A stretch of DNA of 64,000 nt from DATCHW01 sp036508135 (GCA_036508135.1 DATCHW010000305.1:1-64000); one strand, 5' to 3'. Counted from the stretch's first letter, positions 18,353 to 28,411 are shown. A program made the numbers and translations. The notes: a model not told the origin generated them from the sequence alone.

Positions 18353-19636
18353 ATGAAAAAATCAATATCATTATTAATTATTATTTTTATTTTCAGCTCC
18401 GACTTATATTCACAGAATAGCGAAACATTTTATTTTCTGAATAAACAGTATGTAAACAAAGAATATTTCAAGTTCAGAAACGGCTATACATCGGCAAAAG
18501 ATAATCTGAATGATTTTGAACGGCTTTACCTGGGAGCATTCGGTGATGCAATATCCGGAAGCGCCGGAAATTCAAACAACCGCATTAAAAATTTGTTTTC
18601 TTCTTACTCAGACATACTCTCAGACTCTATGAAGTTTGAACTTCTGAAGTCAAAAGCAGACAACCTGATTCTGCTGAATAATTATAAAGAGGATTTCATG
18701 ACTCTTAAAGAGCTTTTAAGCAGTTATGAATCATTGCTTGGCAAGGAAGAATTCGAAGATTACCTTGATACGAAAAATATGATGGAAATTCTTCAGGATT
18801 CTCCTCCGATGATTATTGTAAAAAAAGAAGAATCTGAGATAAGTATCTCCAAAGATATTGCAGGATTAATAAACATGCCGGTTAATATTTCCGGAAATAA
18901 GTTTGATTTTATATTCGATACAGGAGCAAATTTTTCCGTCATTACCGAGAGCAATGCAAAGAAAGTGAATATGAAACTGAGCGAAAAAACTTTCAAGGTG
19001 GGAACGGCAACCGGAATAAAAGCAGATGCATGGGTTGGAATATCGGGTCAAATCAATATAGGCAATTGTGTACTGGATAAAATTGCTTTTATTGTTTTGC
19101 CTGATGAAGCGCTTTCATTTGGGGGAGGGATCTATAAAATACAGGGCATCATCGGAATTCCCGTGGCAATTGCCCTTTCTGAAATTACCCTGAAAGATTA
19201 TAAAGAAATGTTTATACCTGCCAAACCGGATACTATTCCGGGTAATTACAATATGTGCTTCTCCGGTCTTTTACCGATTATAAATCTTGAAAGAGGAATT
19301 GATTCACTTGCTTTTATTTTTGACAGCGGAGCTCAGATGACAATGCTTTTTGTGCCATACTATAATAAATACAAAAAAGAAATTGATGATAATTACAAAC
19401 CGGAAAAATTTAAAATCGGCGGAGCAGGAGGAGATGTAGAGGTTACCGGTTTCATAATCGATTTTGTTAAACTGAAATCGGATTCTTATTCTGTTTCTTT
19501 AGGTGACGTAAGACTCATTTCGGAAAAGATAAAGGATACTCATTTGTACTTTTTCGGCAATCTCGGACAGGATTTCTTTAAAAAATCAAAAAACATAAAG
19601 CTTAATTTCCGTAATCCGTCAATTGTCATTAATTAA
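18353..19636 (+). CDS. Secreted retropepsin-like aspartyl protease, two copies of the active-site motif
   Basis: A 427-residue protein with a signal peptide (KSISLLIIIFIFSSDLYSQ). After a helical N-terminal region of about 150 residues come two retropepsin-like domains: DFIFDTGANFSVI, with the catalytic DTGA, and AFIFDSGAQMTML, with a DSGA. The two halves could pair to form one active site, as in pepsin-like enzymes. Similar clan AA proteins are common and mostly uncharacterised in Bacteroidota. It stands alone, between the divergent T9SS hydrolase and the glycosyltransferase block. Confidence 0.82.
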   Translation: MKKSISLLIIIFIFSSDLYSQNSETFYFLNKQYVNKEYFKFRNGYTSAKDNLNDFERLYLGAFGDAISGSAGNSNNRIKNLFSSYSDILSDSMKFELLKSKADNLILLNNYKEDFMTLKELLSSYESLLGKEEFEDYLDTKNMMEILQDSPPMIIVKKEESEISISKDIAGLINMPVNISGNKFDFIFDTGANFSVITESNAKKVNMKLSEKTFKVGTATGIKADAWVGISGQINIGNCVLDKIAFIVLPDEALSFGGGIYKIQGIIGIPVAIALSEITLKDYKEMFIPAKPDTIPGNYNMCFSGLLPIINLERGIDSLAFIFDSGAQMTMLFVPYYNKYKKEIDDNYKPEKFKIGGAGGDVEVTGFIIDFVKLKSDSYSVSLGDVRLISEKIKDTHLYFFGNLGQDFFKKSKNIKLNFRNPSIVIN

Positions 19637-19738
19637 TAAATTTTAACATTCGAAGTTTATTTTCGGTGAAAACCGCTTTTATTGAATTACATCTGTTATT
19701 TATTAGTTCTATATTTACGGTTTGATTTTCTGTAAATA

Positions 19739-20905
19739 ATGACCAATAATAAGAAAAAAATAGTAATAATCGGACCTGCTTATCCTTACAGGGGCGGAAA
19801 TTCTCTTTATGTATCATCTGTATATACAATACTTAAGGATTATTTCGACGTATCGGTTGTTAATTTCAGTCTTCTTTACCCCTCAATACTTTTTCCCGGT
19901 ACAACCCAGAAAGATATCAGCGAAAAACAAATATATCAGATCCCAAGCGAAAGGATCATTAATTCGATAAATCCTTTCACCTGGTTCAAAACGGCAAAAT
20001 ATATTAAATCCCTGAAACCGGATATCGTGATTTTTGACTGGTGGAATCCGTTTTTCGGACCCGCATTGTTCTCGATTTCTAAATTGATTAAACGGGAATT
20101 AAAAAATAAAATTATTTTTATTACTGAAAATCTAATCTCACATGAGGGCAAATTTCTGGACAGGATACTTACAAAAATAGGACTTAAAAATGCTTCATCT
20201 TTCATAGTGCTTTCCGATGTTGTAGAAAAAGATATTGTGGAATATTCAAAAGGGCGAAGCGTTTATAAGTCAGCTCTTCCTGTTTACGATTGCTATATGT
20301 TGAATAAAAATCCTGATTTATTAAAAATCAAAAATCAACTTGGCTTTGATGCAGATGATACTATCATATTGTTCTTTGGCTACGTAAGAAAATATAAAGG
20401 ACTGAATATTCTGATAGATGCAATGAAGGATATCACTTCATTCGATAAAAAAATAAAATTACTTATAGTAGGCGAATTTTATGATTCCCCGGATAAGTAC
20501 TATTCTCAAATCAAAAATCTGAATCTTAGCGATAACATTAAAGTAGTACAGAAATTCGTTCCGAACGAGGATGTGGGTAACTATTATTCAATTGCAGACA
20601 TTGTTGTATTGCCGTATCTTAATGCTACCCAGAGCGGTGTGCTGAATATCGCTTACGGTTTCCGTAAACCCGTTGTGGTTACCGATGTAGGCGGATTAAG
20701 CGAGGATGTGGTTGAGGGAAAAACAGGATATGTTGTCAAACCCGGCAAATCTGAATTTATTGCAGAAGGAATATTTAAATTTATGAAAAACCGCAGTGAA
20801 ACAGAATTTGAAAAATATATTGAAGAAAAACTTTCAGAAAATGAATTTAACAAAATGCCGCAATTGGTCGGCAGGATTATAGAGGATTTAAGCAATGCTA
20901 ATTAA
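19739..20905 (+). CDS. Family 4 glycosyltransferase
   Basis: A GT-B glycosyltransferase of 388 residues. It opens with GPAYPYRGGNSLYV, the glycine-rich acceptor-side loop of GT4 enzymes, and the C-terminal donor domain has ILFFGYVRKYKGLNILI and the conserved Glu region VLPYLNATQSGVLNIAYGFRKPVVVTDVGG. The donor and acceptor sugars are unknown. It is the first gene of a plus-strand polysaccharide block, and its 3' end overlaps the GT9 gene by 11 nt. Confidence 0.9.
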   Translation: MTNNKKKIVIIGPAYPYRGGNSLYVSSVYTILKDYFDVSVVNFSLLYPSILFPGTTQKDISEKQIYQIPSERIINSINPFTWFKTAKYIKSLKPDIVIFDWWNPFFGPALFSISKLIKRELKNKIIFITENLISHEGKFLDRILTKIGLKNASSFIVLSDVVEKDIVEYSKGRSVYKSALPVYDCYMLNKNPDLLKIKNQLGFDADDTIILFFGYVRKYKGLNILIDAMKDITSFDKKIKLLIVGEFYDSPDKYYSQIKNLNLSDNIKVVQKFVPNEDVGNYYSIADIVVLPYLNATQSGVLNIAYGFRKPVVVTDVGGLSEDVVEGKTGYVVKPGKSEFIAEGIFKFMKNRSETEFEKYIEEKLSENEFNKMPQLVGRIIEDLSNAN

Positions 20906-22004
20906 AAATAATTGTAAATTCTTTCCCGGCGACAGACCCTGCAAACCCCATAAAGAAAGAGGAAAAGTCTGTGATACTTGTGATGAATATTCACCGGTAA
21001 AGCATAAAACCTTGATAATAAAACTCGACGCAATCGGTGATGTACTCAGAACAACTGCAATTTTAAGCTCACTGAAAAAAGCTTATCCCGGAACATATAT
21101 TAAATGGCTGACAAAAAGTAATGCCAAAGAACTTTTTATTAACAATGATTTAGTTGACGAAATAATATGTTATGAAGTTCCCGTCACAAATATTAATCTG
21201 GCAATCGAAGAGTTTGATGTCGTAATCAATCTTGATCCTTCACCGGTAAGTTCTGCTCTTTGTTCGTTTGCTATAGGGAAAGAAAAATTCGGTTTCGGAT
21301 TGAATTCAAAAGGCAAAGTTTATCCGGTTAATAAAGAAGCGGAAGAATGGTTCACGATGGGTTCATTCGATTCGGATAAAAAGAAAAACAAGAAAACTTA
21401 TCAGCAAATAATTCACGAGATTTGCAGATTTCCTTATGACAAAAGCGAAATTATTTTATCGCTGAATAAAAAAGACATTGATTTTAAAAATGAATTCATT
21501 AAAAAGAACAAATTAGAAAACGATAAACTTATAGTTGGTATAAATGCCGGGGCAAGCATTAGATGGCAGTTCAAAAAATGGAGACTTGAAGGTTATAAAG
21601 AATTAATTAAAAAACTAACGGATAGTCTGGATTGCAGGATACTTCTTTATGGAGGTGCTGATGAAATCGAAACAAATAATGAACTTATTAAAACCAGCAA
21701 AAAAATATTGGATACAGGTCACGATAATTCTTTAAGACAGTTTATTGCTTTGATGGATATCCCGCAGATTCTTATAACGGGCGATACACTTGCTCTGCAT
21801 GTAGCTGCAGCACTTAAGAAAAAAGTAATCTGTCTTTTTGGTCCTACTTCTTACAACGAAATTGAAGACTACGGAAGAATTACAAAAATTTATCCCGAAA
21901 TGGAATGTCTGGTCTGTTATAAAAATAAATGCGATTTCATTCCGAACTGTATGGACTTGATTTCTGCTGATATGATTTTCAATGCAGTTAAAAAGTTATT
22001 ATAA
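20895..22004 (+). CDS. Family 9 (heptosyltransferase-like) glycosyltransferase with Cys-rich ends
   Basis: A GT9-family enzyme of 369 residues, related to ADP-heptose:LPS heptosyltransferases. The core begins at IIKLDAIGDVLRTTAIL and has the donor-site stretch ILITGDTLALHVAAALKKKVICLFGPT. It is preceded by a short Cys-rich segment (NCKFFPGDRPCKPH...VCDTCDEY) and followed by ECLVCYKNKCDFIPNC, giving two cysteine clusters that could bind zinc or an iron-sulfur centre. It probably adds a heptose-like sugar to lipopolysaccharide or a related glycan. It is coupled to the preceding GT4 by an 11-nt overlap. Confidence 0.9.
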   Translation: MLIKNNCKFFPGDRPCKPHKERGKVCDTCDEYSPVKHKTLIIKLDAIGDVLRTTAILSSLKKAYPGTYIKWLTKSNAKELFINNDLVDEIICYEVPVTNINLAIEEFDVVINLDPSPVSSALCSFAIGKEKFGFGLNSKGKVYPVNKEAEEWFTMGSFDSDKKKNKKTYQQIIHEICRFPYDKSEIILSLNKKDIDFKNEFIKKNKLENDKLIVGINAGASIRWQFKKWRLEGYKELIKKLTDSLDCRILLYGGADEIETNNELIKTSKKILDTGHDNSLRQFIALMDIPQILITGDTLALHVAAALKKKVICLFGPTSYNEIEDYGRITKIYPEMECLVCYKNKCDFIPNCMDLISADMIFNAVKKLL

Positions 22005-22181
22005 TATTATACCGTGATTTAGGGATTATGTAATAACCCAGTGACTCGGTCATTCCCTAATGCCTTTATCGGGAATCCGGAAAGTTTTTGTTGTTTTTCT
22101 TTGTTTTTGCTTTTGATAACAGTCATTGTAGTCGTGAAAAAATCAGATAATAAAATTAACAGTCATTACAATAAATAATTT

Positions 22182-22988
22182 ATGCAATACGATCCGGTAA
22201 AAAAAGTTTTTGGAAATATTGTATCACGAAATGTTTTCTTCAGGAAAATATTTTATTTTCTTCTTGACCTTATATTCCTCCGTGCCTGGCACATAAAAAA
22301 AATATTAAAAACCCTTTACAAAAGAGAAGAAAAACTTTCCATTTTCGATGCCGGTATGGGTTTCGGGCAATATACTTATTTTCTGGCAAAGCGTTTTCCG
22401 CAATCGGATATATTAGCCATTGACGTGAAAGAAGAACAGGTGGATGATTGCAAATATTTCTTCGGAAAAACCGGGTATGATAATGTGCATTTTCAGGTAG
22501 AGGATTTAACTAAACTTGAATACGAAAGCAAATTTGATTTCATACTGAATGTGGATGTAATGGAGCATATCGATGAAGATGAACTTGTATTAAGAAATTT
22601 TTCCAAAGCCCTTAAAAAAGGCGGGAAATTAATGATAAATACACCTTCCAATCTCGGTGGAAGCGATGCTCACTCTGATGAAGATGATAGCTTTATCGAA
22701 GAGCACGCAAGAAACGGGTATGGAAAAGATGAACTGATAGGAAAAGTTGAAAAAGCCGGAATGAAAGTTAATTTATTTAAATACACCTACGGAAAATTCG
22801 GTAAAATATACTGGAGATTTGGAATTAAGTATCCGATATTAATAGCCGGAGCATCAAAAATTCTTATATTGATTCTTCCTTTGTATTATCTTTTTACACT
22901 TTGGTTCGTTCTGATTTTTATGTGGCTCGATGTCAGGGCAGATAATAAAGAGGGAACAGGAATTATTCTTATAGCAGAAAAAGAATGA
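22182..22988 (+). CDS. Class I SAM-dependent methyltransferase with C-terminal membrane segment
   Basis: A 268-residue methyltransferase. SAM-binding motif I is IFDAGMGFGQYTYFLA, motif II DILAIDVKEEQ, and the later FDFILNVDVMEHI is the motif IV region. A strongly hydrophobic stretch near the C-terminus (KILILILPLYYLFTLWFVL) suggests membrane association, consistent with a lipid-linked substrate. It overlaps the GT39-like gene by 4 nt (ATGA), so the two are probably translated together. The substrate is unknown. Confidence 0.88.
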   Translation: MQYDPVKKVFGNIVSRNVFFRKIFYFLLDLIFLRAWHIKKILKTLYKREEKLSIFDAGMGFGQYTYFLAKRFPQSDILAIDVKEEQVDDCKYFFGKTGYDNVHFQVEDLTKLEYESKFDFILNVDVMEHIDEDELVLRNFSKALKKGGKLMINTPSNLGGSDAHSDEDDSFIEEHARNGYGKDELIGKVEKAGMKVNLFKYTYGKFGKIYWRFGIKYPILIAGASKILILILPLYYLFTLWFVLIFMWLDVRADNKEGTGIILIAEKE

Positions 22989-24325
22989 TTGAACAATCAA
23001 ATAAATTAACAAAGCGGGATAAAAAAATATTAATATATATTCTTGCGTCTGCTTTTATAATAAAAATTATTTTTGCACTCCTGCTCCAGGTTGATATTCG
23101 CTCCGATAGTCTCGATTATTATAATCTTGCGAAGAGTATTGTGGAAACGGGGACATATTCACTCGATGGTAAGCCGACGGCATATCTCGTTTGTGGTTAT
23201 CCGCTTTTTCTTGCTTCAATATTTAAAATATTCGGGGATAGTATTTTCGCCGTAAAATTAATCCAGTCATTCCTTGAAATTTTTACCGGCTTATTTTTTT
23301 TTCTTGCAAGTTCTTATTTTTTCAAACCAAGGTATTCGCTTATTGCACTGGCAATATTTACTTTTTTACCTTCAAACCTTCTTTATTCCCAGACAATTTT
23401 AACCGAACCCCTTTATGGTTTCCTGTTTTCAGTGATTTTTTATTATTGCCTGAAGGAAAACATAAATAAAAATATAATTTTCGTCGGTATCCTCTGGGGA
23501 CTGACAGTCCTGATACGTTCTTCGTTTGCAATCTCTTTTCTTCTGATGGCATCGTTTATTGTGATATACAGGAGAAAACTTTTTGAAGGATTTAAACTGA
23601 ATAGAATGAAAAGAGCGGTACAATATGTGCTTCTTTTCCTGGTAGGATTTTTAATTGCCGTGGCACCATGGATTATACGGAATAAAATTACTATGAACAC
23701 CTTCACACTTGCCACTCAGGGCGGTTTCACTTTCTGGGCAGGAAGCAATCCAGATGCAACAGGAACCTGGTATCACAATATTGTAGAGTCGAATTCCTTA
23801 TTCAAAATCGAAGATGAAGTCCTGAGGGATAAAGAGTTTTATAAACAAGGAATCGAATATGCAGCCAAAAATCCGCATAAATATTTTATCACAGGAATAA
23901 AAAAAATCGGTTATCTGTTTTCAAGCGAAAGGATGATATTGCTTTACTTTGCCAAAACCGAAAAAGGACAGAACTCGACTGAAGTATATAGGTCAATTAA
24001 TCCTCTTCTGATTGCACTGGTTAATATTCCATATTTTATAATTATGCTTATTGGTACATGGGGGCTGCTGGCATTTGAGAAAAAAAGATTTTTTATTTAT
24101 GGATTTATACTCACCTGGTGCCTCACTTTCTTCATCTTTGTTGCACTAGCACGGTACCATTACGTTTTAATTCCATTCTTCGTTCTTGGAACGGTTAAAT
24201 TTTTATCGGAAAGAAAAACAATTTTCAAAAAACTTGACGGATTCAAAATTGCATCTGCAATTGTTTTTAATGTTTTTCTGCTTGTAGTTTGGTTTATTGA
24301 GTTTTATTTATTAATAACAAAATAA
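22985..24325 (+). CDS. GT39/ArnT-like integral membrane glycosyltransferase
   Basis: A polytopic membrane protein of 446 residues. The first periplasmic loop, RSDSLDYYNLAKSIVETGTYS, holds the conserved acidic residues of the dolichyl/undecaprenyl-phosphate sugar-dependent GT-C enzymes. About a dozen hydrophobic segments follow. Such enzymes use lipid-linked sugar donors on the outer side of the inner membrane. It starts within the stop of the methyltransferase gene and ends 8 nt before the next gene. Confidence 0.85.
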   Translation: MIEQSNKLTKRDKKILIYILASAFIIKIIFALLLQVDIRSDSLDYYNLAKSIVETGTYSLDGKPTAYLVCGYPLFLASIFKIFGDSIFAVKLIQSFLEIFTGLFFFLASSYFFKPRYSLIALAIFTFLPSNLLYSQTILTEPLYGFLFSVIFYYCLKENINKNIIFVGILWGLTVLIRSSFAISFLLMASFIVIYRRKLFEGFKLNRMKRAVQYVLLFLVGFLIAVAPWIIRNKITMNTFTLATQGGFTFWAGSNPDATGTWYHNIVESNSLFKIEDEVLRDKEFYKQGIEYAAKNPHKYFITGIKKIGYLFSSERMILLYFAKTEKGQNSTEVYRSINPLLIALVNIPYFIIMLIGTWGLLAFEKKRFFIYGFILTWCLTFFIFVALARYHYVLIPFFVLGTVKFLSERKTIFKKLDGFKIASAIVFNVFLLVVWFIEFYLLITK

Positions 24326-24333
24326 AAGAAGTT

Positions 24334-25779
24334 TTGTATTTTAAAGACGACATAGAAAAAGATAAATATTTAAGAGAATATGCAGATAACAAAACTTATT
24401 TCAGCAGGAAAAGCAGTTATTACCATAAGTATCTTAATAACCTCATAAAATTTTTTATCCCCGAAGGTTCATCGGTAATTGAAATCGGCTGCGGTACGGG
24501 GGATACGTTGAATTCCGTAAAACCCGGTCAGGGAGTTGGAATTGACTATAATAATTACCTGATTGAAAAAGGAAGAAAAAAATACGGGGATTTATTTTTC
24601 ATAAATGCCGATATAGAAAAAGAAGACTCGCTTAACGAACTTTTGCTAAAAAATCAAAAGTTCGATTATATAATAATATCAGATTTAATAGGTACACTCG
24701 ATGATATACAGCAGGTCTTCGAAAAAATGAAATTCATATCCCACAGGCGGACTAAAATAATAGTTACATATTATAATTATTTTTGGAATCCCATCATAAA
24801 AATTCTGGAAGCTCTGAAATTGAAAATGCGAGGAGGCGAAAAAAACTGGTTATATATAGACGGAATAAAAAATCTTCTCACACTCTCGGATTTCCATATT
24901 AATAAAAGCGGACATGCCATCTTAATTCCCAGAAAAATTCCTCTTATCTCGTCTTTCTTTAATAAATATATCTCTAAACTGCCTCTGATAAGACGTTTAT
25001 GCCTGACCGGATATGTGGTTGCAAATTATGAACCGTTTGAGAATTCAGCTCTCACAGGTAATTACAGCACTACTGTTCTTATTCCTTGCAGAAATGAAGA
25101 AGGAAATGTTGAAAGTATTATTAAGAGAGTTCCCCAACTCGGAAAACACACCGAGTTATTATTTGTAGAAGGAAATTCCACCGATAATACATTTGCAAAA
25201 ATCGAAGAAGCAATTAAATCGAATCCTCAAAAAGATATCAGGCTGTTCAAGCAATATGGAAAAGGAAAAGCAGATGCCGTGAGGATGGGTTTCGAAAAGG
25301 CAAAATGTGATATTATGATGATACTTGATGCGGATATGACAGTCGAGCCGGAAGAACTTACTAAATTTTATGATGCTCTCATAAAAGGAAAAGGGGAGTT
25401 CATAAACGGAACGCGTCTTGTTTATCAAATGGATGACAAAGCTATGAGGTGGCTCAATAAACTTGGAAATATTTTTTTCAGCAAGATATTCAGCTGGATA
25501 TTGGGACAGCGAATAACCGATACACTTTGCGGAACAAAAGTATTGCTCAAAAGCGATTACCTGAAAATTGTTAAAAACAGGAATTATTTCGGGGACTTCG
25601 ACCCGTTTGGTGATTTTGATTTAATATTTGGTGCCTCAAAACTCAATCTGAAATTTATCGAAATACCTATTCATTACAAAAACCGGAAATACGGAACCAC
25701 CAATATTAACCGTTTCCGCGACGGGTTCCTGCTCCTCAAAATGTGCATCTTTGCGATGAAAAAAATAAAATTTATCTGA
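24334..25779 (+). CDS. Bifunctional methyltransferase-GT2 glycosyltransferase fusion
   Basis: A 481-residue two-domain protein with a TTG start 8 nt after the GT39-like gene. Residues about 1-225 are a class I SAM methyltransferase (VIEIGCGTGDTL, VGIDYNNYL). Residues about 240-481 are a GT-A family 2 glycosyltransferase of the dolichol-phosphate-sugar synthase kind (TVLIPCRNEEGNV, LDADMTVEPEEL, GTRLVY, ITDTLCGTKV). The GT2 half may make the lipid-linked sugar used by the adjacent GT39-like enzyme, with the methyltransferase half modifying the same product. This is inference from architecture and order. Confidence 0.88.
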   Translation: MYFKDDIEKDKYLREYADNKTYFSRKSSYYHKYLNNLIKFFIPEGSSVIEIGCGTGDTLNSVKPGQGVGIDYNNYLIEKGRKKYGDLFFINADIEKEDSLNELLLKNQKFDYIIISDLIGTLDDIQQVFEKMKFISHRRTKIIVTYYNYFWNPIIKILEALKLKMRGGEKNWLYIDGIKNLLTLSDFHINKSGHAILIPRKIPLISSFFNKYISKLPLIRRLCLTGYVVANYEPFENSALTGNYSTTVLIPCRNEEGNVESIIKRVPQLGKHTELLFVEGNSTDNTFAKIEEAIKSNPQKDIRLFKQYGKGKADAVRMGFEKAKCDIMMILDADMTVEPEELTKFYDALIKGKGEFINGTRLVYQMDDKAMRWLNKLGNIFFSKIFSWILGQRITDTLCGTKVLLKSDYLKIVKNRNYFGDFDPFGDFDLIFGASKLNLKFIEIPIHYKNRKYGTTNINRFRDGFLLLKMCIFAMKKIKFI

Positions 25780-25808
25780 GCCCCAGGATATAATATTAAT
25801 TGTTTTTT

Positions 25809-26534
25809 TTATTCTCTGAAGAATAATCCGTTCACTTGCAGCAGCCTTCCGGTTCTTTTATCCGTGAATGCGGGTTCTACGGAATAAAGATCAAAACCGA
25901 AAGACTTCATCATTTCTATTAATTCAAGATAAAGTTTCTGACCTTCGAAAAGTTTCACAAGCGATAATTCCAGTTGAACGCCTTTTACTCTTTTTAATGT
26001 TGTTTCAGCACCTTTTAAAACCTTCTCCTCAAATCCTTGCGTATCAATTTTCAGGAAAGTAATGTTGTTATCGACGATGAATTTATCGGCGATTGAATCA
26101 AGCGTATATACTTTTATATTTTCTTTGCCGATAATTTTTGATGCGGGTTCTGAATCAGTATGCCCCGGAAGTATTTCCATAAGAGAACTGCTCACAGAGT
26201 TTTCGGTGATATTAATTTCCGAGTCTTCATTCTTATCTCCCAGGGCACATCTCTCCGCAATTATCCAGTTCGCATTGTTTTCCGAGTGTTTTAGTAATTG
26301 ATTGTAAGCCTCTGATAACGGTTCAATTGAAACAATCTTCCCCTTGTATCCGAGACTAAACAACTCTCTGGCATATTGCCCTGTATTTGCTCCAACATCA
26401 AAGATAAGATCTATTTTGTTATGTTTTAATAATAGAATCACCCTTTCTTCATCTGTCATTTTAAAATCCATTCCGAATTTTGCCCCGGTTTTTCTCAATA
26501 ACATCTCTAATTTTACTTTTATCGTTTTTAACAT
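25809..26534 (-). CDS. FkbM-family methyltransferase
   Basis: A 241-residue SAM-dependent O-methyltransferase. FDVGANTGQYARELFSLGYKGKIVSIEPL is the FkbM motif I/II region (split over the SAM-binding loop and acidic strand) and FLKIDTQGFEEKVLKGA is the characteristic downstream motif. Enzymes of this family often methylate sugars of surface glycans. It is the last gene of a minus-strand block (30691 to 25809) and converges on the plus-strand block ending at 25779. Confidence 0.92.
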   Translation of the reverse strand: MLKTIKVKLEMLLRKTGAKFGMDFKMTDEERVILLLKHNKIDLIFDVGANTGQYARELFSLGYKGKIVSIEPLSEAYNQLLKHSENNANWIIAERCALGDKNEDSEINITENSVSSSLMEILPGHTDSEPASKIIGKENIKVYTLDSIADKFIVDNNITFLKIDTQGFEEKVLKGAETTLKRVKGVQLELSLVKLFEGQKLYLELIEMMKSFGFDLYSVEPAFTDKRTGRLLQVNGLFFRE

Positions 26535-26535
26535 A

Positions 26536-27309
26536 TTAATATAATTTCTTTTTATTTGTAAAATAATATTTCAAGAAGTTACTACCCATAATAATATGAC
26601 TCCATAATAAAGGAAAAAGACCAAAATTCTTTTTGAGTATCCTGAATCTTTCTTTGTTAGATTTAATTATGTTTGTCTTCGAGTATCCACCGACGAGAAA
26701 TTTAGAGAGGATTAGTTTTGTATTAATTATTTCTGTGCAATTTTTCATGGAATTAATCATCCAGTCAATATCAGCGCAGTGCTTGTATTTTGTATTATAT
26801 AAAACAGCTTTACTTCTTTTTACGATAAAAGATTGATGACTAACCACCATTCCGTAAAGTAAATCTTTCCAGCTAAAAATTTCAGGAGGTTTTTTTAATT
26901 GCCGTGTACCAAGATTAATTCCGTTTTCATCAATATATTCGACATCGCCATAAAACACATCCGGAGAAATCTTTTTGCTTACTAAATTTTGCAGTGTATC
27001 TCTATTATAAATCTCATCGCCGGCATTTAAAAACCAGACATAATCTCCTTTTGAATTCTTTAACCCCTTATTCATTGCATCATAAATCCCGTTATCCTTT
27101 TCACTGACACAGTAAGAGATTTTGTCTTTGTATTTTTCAATGGTGTCTGTCGTCCCGTCTGTTGAACCGCCGTCAATAATTACATAATCAATATTTTTAT
27201 AGGTTTGATTGATTACACTTAAAATCGTTTTTTCAAGCTGTACGTTCCTGTTATAAACAACTGTTATAATACTAAAAACAGGATTCGATATTTTTTTTGA
27301 TTCAGTCAT
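26536..27309 (-). CDS. Family 2 glycosyltransferase
   Basis: A GT-A glycosyltransferase of about 257 residues. The ATG at 27309 follows the upstream stop by 1 nt. An upstream start at 27357 would overlap the previous gene by 47 nt and is not favoured. Motifs are FSIITVVYNR, IIDGGSTDGTTD, GIYDAMNKGL and the DXD-like FLNAGDEIY, close to WcaA/colanic-acid-type GT2 enzymes. The donor is unknown. It is tightly packed with the FkbM gene, 1 nt away. Confidence 0.9.
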   Translation of the reverse strand: MTESKKISNPVFSIITVVYNRNVQLEKTILSVINQTYKNIDYVIIDGGSTDGTTDTIEKYKDKISYCVSEKDNGIYDAMNKGLKNSKGDYVWFLNAGDEIYNRDTLQNLVSKKISPDVFYGDVEYIDENGINLGTRQLKKPPEIFSWKDLLYGMVVSHQSFIVKRSKAVLYNTKYKHCADIDWMINSMKNCTEIINTKLILSKFLVGGYSKTNIIKSNKERFRILKKNFGLFPLLWSHIIMGSNFLKYYFTNKKKLY

Positions 27310-27310
27310 T

Positions 27311-28411
27311 TTATTTTCCGAGTATTTCTTCGTAATATTCCATTGTTTCCCCGGCACATTTATCCCAGCTGAATTTTTCTTTTTGTATATTACCCTTTTG
27401 TACTAAGGATTGCCTGAGTTCTTTATCGTTAATTAACATTTCAATTTTCTTTTCCATATCTTCCGGTTCATCCGGATTAATATATAGACCTGCATCACCA
27501 AGTATTTCAGGAATCGAACTTAAATTACTTGCGATTACGGGACATTGCATTTGCATTGCCTCGAGTAAGGACACACCGAAACCCTCATATTTAGAAGGAT
27601 AAATGAACGCTTCTGCGTATTTGTATAAATTAGCAAGAGTCTTATCATTCGCATAAATATATTTTATATCATCCTGCACACCCAATGATTTAAAAAAATC
27701 CAATTCTTCGGCAGTGAAACTTCCTCCTCCAGAGCAAACTATTTTAATATCAGGATAATTTTTCTTTATTTTGGAAAATACTTTCACGAACATCTTGAAA
27801 TTTTTATATCCTTCTCTTTTAGCAACGTAAAGAAAATATCTGAAAGGAAATATTGGTACCGTTTCAGAATCTTCATTTAAAGAATTTCCGAGATGAATAA
27901 CCTTAATCTTCTCTTCAGGAATATTCAGTATTTCAACGATGTCTTTTTTCGTTGAATGGGAAATACTTATTATTCCGTCGGCAAGTTTTACAGCTTCTTT
28001 TTTATATGCCGCTGATTTATCTAACTTTCCGAAACTATCAGGATATAATTCATGCATCATATCCAGTACGGTCACTACTCTCTTTGCCTTTTTATTCAGG
28101 CAAAGATTTTCATAATATGTCTGGTGATAGATATCGGGCGTAACTTTGTCATAAAATCCCGGGAAAAATAACTTATTAACGAATAAATAAACCGGTTTAC
28201 TTTTTTTGTAATTTTTATGCTTTTTACCGTTAAAATATTTGAAATTTTCACTACTTTTCTCAATTCCATATTCGCTAATAAACTGTCCCATAAAAAGTGA
28301 TATTTCATTTTCCTTATTAATCGCTAAACGTTTAATGAGTTCGGTAAAATACCTTAAAGCACCTCCGTAATTGGAAATCGAAAATATCTGATGGTCATAT
28401 AAAATTTTCAT
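27311..28411 (-). CDS. Family 4 glycosyltransferase
   Basis: A 366-residue GT-B enzyme. The N-terminal loop YDHQIFSISNYGGALRYFTEL and the C-terminal motifs YFLYVAKREGYKNF and FIYPSKYEGFGVSLLEAMQMQCPVI identify the GT4 family (mannosyltransferase-like by similarity). Its ATG abuts the stop of the flippase gene (28412), so translation is probably coupled. Confidence 0.92.
   Translation of the reverse strand: MKILYDHQIFSISNYGGALRYFTELIKRLAINKENEISLFMGQFISEYGIEKSSENFKYFNGKKHKNYKKSKPVYLFVNKLFFPGFYDKVTPDIYHQTYYENLCLNKKAKRVVTVLDMMHELYPDSFGKLDKSAAYKKEAVKLADGIISISHSTKKDIVEILNIPEEKIKVIHLGNSLNEDSETVPIFPFRYFLYVAKREGYKNFKMFVKVFSKIKKNYPDIKIVCSGGGSFTAEELDFFKSLGVQDDIKYIYANDKTLANLYKYAEAFIYPSKYEGFGVSLLEAMQMQCPVIASNLSSIPEILGDAGLYINPDEPEDMEKKIEMLINDKELRQSLVQKGNIQKEKFSWDKCAGETMEYYEEILGK

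Noticed and set aside
22005..22181. Possible hairpins between the GT9 gene and the methyltransferase gene
   Set aside because: TTTAGGGA/TCCCTAA and ATTCCC/GGGAAT pairs exist but they are short, overlap one another and lack a T run, so no terminator is called.
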